DNA from: Elusimicrobiota bacterium
Lineage (GTDB): Bacteria; CG03
DNA length: 10,377 bases
Assembly: GCA_021161625.1 (NCBI GenBank)
Contig: JAGHAG010000111.1
Coordinates: forward strand, 1 to 10,377
Direction of reading: 5' to 3'
The translations under genes were made by a program, and so were the position numbers. The notes below the pieces were generated by a model. The model saw nothing but the letters and a program-made list of their open reading frames with translations, searched no databases and was not told where the DNA came from. Below, piece after piece: positions 7,601 through 10,377 of the stretch (the first letter of the stretch is position 1; each line of letters begins with the position of its first letter).

Positions 7601-8653
7601 ATATGCATAAGTTAATTCATTGCAGGTTTTTCTTCCATCAATATTTGCCTTTCTCCAGTGATAATTTCCAGGAGCAGGGTCATAGGTCTGGTCTGCTTTA
7701 TTTGGTGGTTCGGTTGCATAGTCAGTTCCAGCAACTGCAACCTCACTCCATTCAGGAATTGTTCGTGAAATGTGAGAATTTGCAACATAAACCCATTCTA
7801 TCCCCTCATCAACAAGATATGGAATCATCCTCTCGGAAAATCCAATTTCAGAAGGGAACATTCCCTTTGTATCAAATGTTCCCCATATATCTGTATAAAT
7901 TGCTTTATATAGTTGTATTTCCTTTCTTGCAACTTCTTCTGGTAGAAATGGAAACATGGGATGGTGAAACCCAAAAACAACAATATCAAGACGACGGTTA
8001 CCGTCTGAGGTGAGCCATCCCCTTGCCTCCTGATTATAGGAATTCCAGTTTGAACCATAGCCAAGGGCGCCTGCCTCACCAAGGGATTTTATATTCAGAC
8101 CAAGAGAACCTGTATATGAAAGTGTAAAACCTGCATGAGGATAATCTGAAATTGTTCCAAGTGCATCTCTTACCCTGTATTGATAGGCAGCAACCCTGTC
8201 ATCTTTTCCAAAAATTGCCTCAAGGTCGTTGTCAGGATGCCCGGAGTATGGAAAATTGAATTTATTATCAATGGATTCTTTAGCAAGTTCCCATCTGTTT
8301 ATTCCTGCACGGGATTCATTTGGCCAGTATATTGGTTGATGAAGATGCCAGTGATTTACATAATAAAGCGGATTTGCACCTGCATTTATTGCAATAAACA
8401 AAAATGGAAAAATAAAAATGTTCTTCCAGATTAACCCTGTTAACCCCTGCCAGGTTAAACGTTTAACTTGGAAAAAATTAAAGAAATTAAAGCCTATATT
8501 TATAAAAATATCAGACAATCCACAATTGGTTAAACGTTTAACCTGTGGAAAATTCAACCTTGTATTTGCAAACACTGTATTCATAAAAAAATCAAGTAAT
8601 CTCTGCCTGGTTAAACGTTTAACCTGAGAAGAATTCAGCACCTTTTTATGCAT
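4700..8653 (-). CDS. Secreted GH57 alpha-glucan hydrolase (amylase/amylopullulanase-like) with CBM-like and Ig modules and a C-terminal dockerin
   Basis: Numbered from the ATG at 8653 (1317 residues). The GH57 catalytic region spans about 95-575. HWHLHQP at 101-107 is motif 1 and GFHHPMFPFLP at 228-238 is motif-2-like. GMFPSEIGFSE contains E269, the candidate nucleophile, and LAHDGDNAWGGG contains D412, the candidate acid/base. EYAWHYLLGWLDSG near 547-560 suits the C-terminal helical part. A beta module starts at WIPQRFPYNPGE (605), and a CBM-like domain covers about 765-870 (HLHWGVNNWNLPASVYWPEG). Ig-like domains follow at 871-959, 960-1059, 1060-1153 and 1154-1253. A type I dockerin at 1260-1317 has two calcium loops (DINRDGIVDGEDL, DLNSDGKIDSLDL). 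The likely activity is alpha-1,4 and/or alpha-1,6 glucan hydrolysis outside the cell. The start is uncertain. The ATG at 8653 has GGAG 5 nt upstream and overlaps the lacI stop, but the signal-peptide-like stretch (WKNIFIFPFLFIAINAGA) lies about 75 residues further in, after three operators. Other in-frame starts are GTG 8689, ATG 8584 and TTG 8401. Confidence 0.87.
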   Translation of the reverse strand: MHKKVLNSSQVKRLTRQRLLDFFMNTVFANTRLNFPQVKRLTNCGLSDIFINIGFNFFNFFQVKRLTWQGLTGLIWKNIFIFPFLFIAINAGANPLYYVNHWHLHQPIYWPNESRAGINRWELAKESIDNKFNFPYSGHPDNDLEAIFGKDDRVAAYQYRVRDALGTISDYPHAGFTLSYTGSLGLNIKSLGEAGALGYGSNWNSYNQEARGWLTSDGNRRLDIVVFGFHHPMFPFLPEEVARKEIQLYKAIYTDIWGTFDTKGMFPSEIGFSERMIPYLVDEGIEWVYVANSHISRTIPEWSEVAVAGTDYATEPPNKADQTYDPAPGNYHWRKANIDGRKTCNELTYAYRPHYARYIDPETGSESKVIVVPAADYEGYVDGYQTFPVDLFDEIAYYGDPAQPPLVILAHDGDNAWGGGYDSYMTNTPQKADGAAAKGYTVSQVQDYLDAFPPDPNDIVHVEDGPWVNADGDFGSPTFSNWNWPWIDSSGLPDNAPTFDPTSWDDNSQYWGILIALTNRVLTAESLSGTPDINKILYPQNGANSVEYAWHYLLGWLDSGHIYYGTSSDFSWLPVVAGNKAADYADSVIGSGEITTPETVKPTIWIPQRFPYNPGELNFGCAYGYKTWTYSPDFYVYTFVYDASGLTSVKLKYRTATGSNQTPVYPDNYLYSGGSAVNGWQEIEMSSGDWEFKLFLDGTDVTDTNPDVRPKYLPKRYWAKISGISNKLVDYYVEATDKNGNVAKSPIQHVWVGSGSGASAGDGSGIWNPENPTKNDIITIRSDKDGHLHWGVNNWNLPASVYWPEGTFEWGDGKAVETPLVAASTYYYIEIGPFNSSTQTVSEVDFVFHYSDDTWSSPDQKIIISTPSEIPSCLITAPQNGEVISGTYTISAQAEDDVGVEKVLFYIDDVCVSTDTLAPYSYNWDTTSSSEGYHTIFAVAFDSVSNYGESPSVKAKVNNINDTPEITVLTPISGGVVSGTCELKWYATDEDGDLLKIKIEISSDTGNNFLLLVSSADNSGKYLFDSTGFENGSSYIFKLTAYDGVNSSSVLSGIFSISNPTSTIPSISIISPQDGETVSGEVQISAQVFDSVGISSVTFYIDGVFVSSFTASPFTYVWNTSSISDGTLHKIKVSATNTDGFSNFKEIQVTVNNTSPNSAPTISLSHPQGGEILNGTVEICYCAEDIDGDELYITIKISTDNTNWQDLISNSLNMGYYFWDTTEVSDGAYYLKVIASDGSLSAEAKSDKFSVSNSTTTLSGDINRDGIVDGEDLMLFGYSYGSTQSSSRWNSRADLNSDGKIDSLDLQILKANYGKKN
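8453..8468. promoter_or_regulatory. LacI-type operator 3 (one mismatch)
   Basis: GGTTAAACGTTTAACT is the palindrome with one terminal mismatch. It lies about 20 codons before the signal-peptide-like segment of the GH57 product. Two extra half-sites (TTAACC at 8440-8445 and 8431-8436) follow it in the direction of transcription. Confidence 0.82.
8499..8525 (-). promoter_or_regulatory. Possible promoter for the GH57 and scaffold genes
   Basis: Minus-strand TTGTGG (8525-8520), a 15-bp spacer and TATAAA (8504-8499), or TAAATA with a 17-bp spacer. Neither choice is a strong consensus match. The position is sensible: operator 2 abuts the -35 and operator 3 lies just beyond the expected transcription start, so repressor at both could block or loop over the promoter. 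The call rests on two short AT-rich boxes and is tentative. Confidence 0.3.
8528..8543. promoter_or_regulatory. LacI-type operator 2 (perfect 16-bp palindrome)
   Basis: Second exact copy of GGTTAAACGTTTAACC, between the regulator and the GH57 gene. A possible minus-strand promoter (-35 at 8520-8525) begins directly beyond it. Its centre is 75 bp from that of operator 3. Confidence 0.85.
8609..8624. promoter_or_regulatory. LacI-type operator 1 (perfect 16-bp palindrome)
   Basis: GGTTAAACGTTTAACC is a perfect palindrome with the central CG typical of LacI-family operators. It lies 21 bp after the stop codon of the regulator gene and is identical to operator 2. Its centre is 81 bp from that of operator 2. 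Read on the minus strand in the enzyme frame, it encodes part of QVKRLT. Confidence 0.85.
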
Positions 8654-9722
8654 GAGAACTCCGTGTAAAAATTCCCTTTTTCTTTGCACCGCAAGAATCT
8701 CTTATCACAAGTTTTACAGATAAAACTTCGGATTTAATTTCTTTTCCACGGATTTTATTCAGAAGATTCTGCATTGCCCTGTAGGCAATTTTATATATAT
8801 CGTAACGAACAGTGGTGAGTGCTGGTCGGGTTTTTCTTGCAAGAGGAAGGTCATCCATTCCACAAACAGAAATATCCTCGGGGATTTTTAAACCTGCCTC
8901 TTTTATTGCTTCCAGCGCACCTTCTGCCATTATGTCATTTCCAACAAAAACTGCATCAGGTTTAAATTTGAGAATTTTCTTCATTGCCTCATAGCCACCT
9001 TCATGGGAAAAATTACCAATGCTTACAAGATGGGGGTCAAAATTTAATCCATGTTTTTCCAATTCAGATTTATACCCCTCAAATCTATCCACAGCACTTG
9101 GCACAGAAAAATTACCTATAATGTGGGCAATTCTTTTTCTGCCAAGTTTTATGAGATGTGCTGTGGCAATTCTTCCACCCTTTATATTATCGCCTATCAC
9201 AAAAGGGAGCGAACTCTTTTTAAGATAACTTCCTGCAAAAATAAACGGGAATTCTTCTTTTTCCAGCTCCTTTAGATATGTATCCGAGGCAGTTGAACCA
9301 ATATAAATCATTCCATCTATTGCTCTTTCCCTAAAAAGCCGAAGATATCTTTTTCTTTTCATGAACTGAAAAGAAGCCACCTCAATCTGAAGGCGAAATC
9401 CATTTTCAACGCAGGCGTCATAAACACCGTTTAGAGCAATTGAAAAAAACGGCTGCATAAACACATTTTCAATCTGGGGAACAACAAGACTTATAACCCC
9501 TGTGCGATTCAAAACAAGGCTTCTTGCTGCTATTGAGGGACGGTAGTTAAAAATCTTTATTGCCTCAAGAACCTTCTGACTTGTTTCATCAGAAATTTTT
9601 GGGCTTCCTGAAAGCACCATGGAAACTGTGGCAGTTGAAACACCCACATAGTTGGCAATATCTTTGATAGTTACAAAAGTCCCATTTTTTCCTTTTCCAT
9701 TTGAAATTTGCCTGTTATTCAT
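8646..9722 (-). CDS. LacI-family transcriptional regulator
   Basis: Protein of 358 residues, close to the usual LacI-family length. Residues 18-40 are the N-terminal helix-turn-helix (TIKDIANYVGVSTATVSMVL). The third helix of the DNA-binding domain follows, then the hinge segment NYRPSIAARSL (59-69), matching the family's YxPNxxARxL. The rest is a periplasmic-binding-protein-like effector domain with family-typical stretches such as VFVGNDIMAEGALEAI, IPEDISVCGMDDLPLA and TTVRYD. The ATG at 9722 is well supported: AAAGGGGG lies 5 nt upstream and the helix-turn-helix starts 17 residues in. The gene is first in the probable operon, with at least three LacI-type operators upstream and three more between it and the GH57 gene. 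It probably represses itself and the enzyme genes until an oligosaccharide binds. Malto-oligosaccharide as effector is inferred from the neighbouring enzyme only. Confidence 0.95.
   Translation of the reverse strand: MNNRQISNGKGKNGTFVTIKDIANYVGVSTATVSMVLSGSPKISDETSQKVLEAIKIFNYRPSIAARSLVLNRTGVISLVVPQIENVFMQPFFSIALNGVYDACVENGFRLQIEVASFQFMKRKRYLRLFRERAIDGMIYIGSTASDTYLKELEKEEFPFIFAGSYLKKSSLPFVIGDNIKGGRIATAHLIKLGRKRIAHIIGNFSVPSAVDRFEGYKSELEKHGLNFDPHLVSIGNFSHEGGYEAMKKILKFKPDAVFVGNDIMAEGALEAIKEAGLKIPEDISVCGMDDLPLARKTRPALTTVRYDIYKIAYRAMQNLLNKIRGKEIKSEVLSVKLVIRDSCGAKKKGIFTRSSHA
8654..8662 (-). promoter_or_regulatory. Ribosome binding site supporting the GH57 start at 8653
   Basis: Minus-strand GGAG (8662-8659) sits 5 nt before ATG 8653, inside the last codons of the regulator gene. 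This ATG overlaps the regulator's TAA stop by 8 nt, an arrangement typical of translational coupling. It is the best-formed initiation site in this frame, although it lies far upstream of the signal-peptide-like segment. Confidence 0.5.
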
Positions 9723-9839
9723 TTTTTCCCCCTTTAAAAAAATTTTATTTTAAAGCCAAACAGAACAAGAGTAAATTAAATCTAAAACTGAACAACATCA
9801 GCTCTTAATTTTCCATCTAAATTTCCAAGCAAATCCCCA

Positions 9840-9855
9840 AGTTAAACGTTTAACC
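9840..9855. promoter_or_regulatory. LacI-type operator 4 upstream of the regulator gene
   Basis: AGTTAAACGTTTAACC has the same 14-bp core GTTAAACGTTTAAC as operators 1 and 2, centred about 125 bp before the regulator's start codon. An extra half-site, GGTTAA at 9860-9865, lies beside it. Its presence suggests autoregulation. Confidence 0.82.
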
Positions 9856-9941
9856 AGAGGGTTAATTGAAAGTATTTTTCCTTTATCCTGCAAGAAATAT
9901 TCTCTGTGTTGCCTGTTTGTAAACTTTCCTATCTCCGTCGT

Positions 9942-9957
9942 ATTAAAACGTTTTACC
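9942..9957. promoter_or_regulatory. LacI-type operator 5 (variant)
   Basis: ATTAAAACGTTTTACC keeps the CG centre and symmetric TAAAACGTTTTA arms but differs from the other copies at a few positions. Its centre is 102 bp from that of operator 4. It is probably a weaker site for the same repressor. Confidence 0.65.
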
Positions 9958-10005
9958 CGAGGGTATTTAACTGAATTTTCTTTAATTTTTTTCAATTTTC
10001 CCTCT

Positions 10006-10021
10006 ATTTAATCGTTTAACC
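10006..10021. promoter_or_regulatory. LacI-type operator 6 (one intact half)
   Basis: ATTTAATCGTTTAACC has one perfect half (GTTTAACC) and one degenerate half around the same CG centre, 64 bp from the centre of operator 5. It is likely a weak auxiliary site. Confidence 0.55.
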
Positions 10022-10044
10022 AATTTTATAAAAATGCTAAATTT

Positions 10045-10075
10045 CTGTCAAGTTAAGCGTGTATTTGTTTATAAT
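10045..10075 (+). promoter_or_regulatory. Possible plus-strand promoter with perfect -10 box
   Basis: TATAAT at 10070-10075 is a perfect -10 hexamer. The best -35 candidate is CTGTCA at 10045-10050 with a long 19-bp spacer, or TGTCAA one base further on. The degenerate operator 7 lies in the spacer. It would drive transcription rightward, towards the 40-codon ORF at 10096. Confidence 0.3.
10051..10066. promoter_or_regulatory. Degenerate operator-like half-site 7
   Basis: AGTTAAGCGTGTATTT matches the operator only in its left half. It is listed because it continues the series 45 bp past operator 6 and sits between the -35-like and -10-like boxes of a possible plus-strand promoter. It may be coincidental. 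Confidence 0.25.
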
Positions 10076-10095
10076 GATCGCGAACAGATGAAGAG

Positions 10096-10218
10096 ATGGA
10101 TAAAAAAAATGATAAAATTAAAGACAAATTAAACAAACTTGCCAGCAAAAGGAAAAAGCATCAAGTGGAATTATATGCTATAAATACCGGGCTTGCAAAT
10201 GGTAGAGTTTTTGCTTAG
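10096..10218 (+). CDS. Possible small lysine-rich protein of 40 residues
   Basis: The ATG-to-TAG frame encodes MDKKNDKIKDKLNKLASKRK followed by 20 further residues ending NGRVFA. The first half is strongly basic and looks like a charged helix. A -10-like TATAAT lies about 20 bp upstream. The purine run GAAGAG directly abuts the ATG, which is too close for a good ribosome binding site. I recognise no family. It could be a small divergent gene, a remnant of a larger gene, or chance. Confidence 0.2.
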   Translation: MDKKNDKIKDKLNKLASKRKKHQVELYAINTGLANGRVFA

Positions 10219-10377
10219 AATTTATGTTGAGGCATCGTTTGTTATTTCACTTAGAAAATTCAATGAGGCATTAGGGGTCATTGTGATGGGGCAACCTCTC
10301 TTTTACAATGGGGGTAAATCTAAATCACATCCTCTGAACCAATGACAGGTCCGTTTACAAAAAGACACCAATCCCAA

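Larger units (their letters stand above)
9723..10377. other. Gene-poor upstream region of the regulator
   Basis: This stretch of 655 bp holds three operator palindromes with one degenerate copy, a possible plus-strand promoter and a doubtful 40-codon ORF. A minus-strand frame across 9798-9995 is open, but it begins with TTG, lacks a convincing ribosome binding site and gains its VKRLT-like motifs from the operators. From 10219 to the right edge I see no confident gene, RNA or repeat. No clear minus-strand promoter for the regulator could be picked out of the AT-rich sequence. Confidence 0.6.

Noticed and set aside
9421..9433. TAAAC-ACC-GTTTA inverted repeat inside the regulator gene
   Set aside because: It has a 3-bp centre rather than the CG-centred symmetry of the operators and is explained by coding sequence.
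9798..9995. Minus-strand 65-codon open frame containing RVKRFN and LVKRLT
   Set aside because: The motifs come from operators 4 and 5. It starts with TTG, has no good ribosome binding site, and resembles no known protein.
10199..10345. Plus-strand 48-codon ORF starting MVEFLLRIYVEAS
   Set aside because: Overlaps the 40-codon ORF in another frame, lacks a ribosome binding site and matches nothing I recognise.

Overview
The window looks like AT-rich chromosomal DNA from an uncultivated, probably Gram-negative, heterotrophic bacterium. Three things point there: very long secreted proteins built from many Ig-like modules, a FlgD-like (T9SS-like) C-terminal domain, and intergenic space full of small palindromes and short tandem repeats. 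This architecture is common in candidate phyla such as KSB1, WOR-3 or Omnitrophota, but nothing in the window fixes the phylum.

All three real genes lie on the minus strand and read from right to left as one probable operon. First is a LacI-family regulator (8646-9722). Next is a very large secreted GH57 alpha-glucan hydrolase ending in a type I dockerin (4700 to about 8653). Last is a 1457-residue secreted protein (275-4648) with starch-binding-like modules at the N-terminus, seven Ig-like repeats, one cohesin-like domain in the middle and a FlgD-like C-terminal domain. The regulator and enzyme genes overlap by 8 nt if the enzyme starts at 8653, and the enzyme and scaffold genes are 51 nt apart.

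The central proposal is a one-enzyme, one-scaffold complex, a minimal amylosome-like system. The dockerin on the glucan hydrolase would dock into the cohesin on the neighbouring surface protein, which would itself hold starch or glycogen. A LacI regulator in the same operon would switch it. Cohesin and dockerin folds are recognised here by eye; pairing between them is inferred.

Regulation is unusually visible. The palindrome GGTTAAACGTTTAACC, or a variant with the CG centre typical of LacI-family operators, occurs three times between the regulator and the enzyme (8453-8624) and three more times upstream of the regulator (9840-10021). A further degenerate copy lies near 10051. The three enzyme-proximal operators sit in an open reading frame continuous with the enzyme and are spaced by multiples of three, so they are readable as repeated QVKRLT peptides. 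This makes the enzyme's true start uncertain.

The left end (1-274) holds no gene but stacks several kinds of small repeat: a C/G-rich hairpin, an exact eight-unit array of 8-bp repeats, a small hairpin followed by GGCTACA, and a GC-rich imperfect palindrome of about 110 bp against the scaffold gene's stop codon. The same octamer family reappears as four units in the spacer between the enzyme and scaffold genes. The right end (9723-10377) holds the upstream operators, a possible plus-strand promoter and only a doubtful 40-codon plus-strand ORF.
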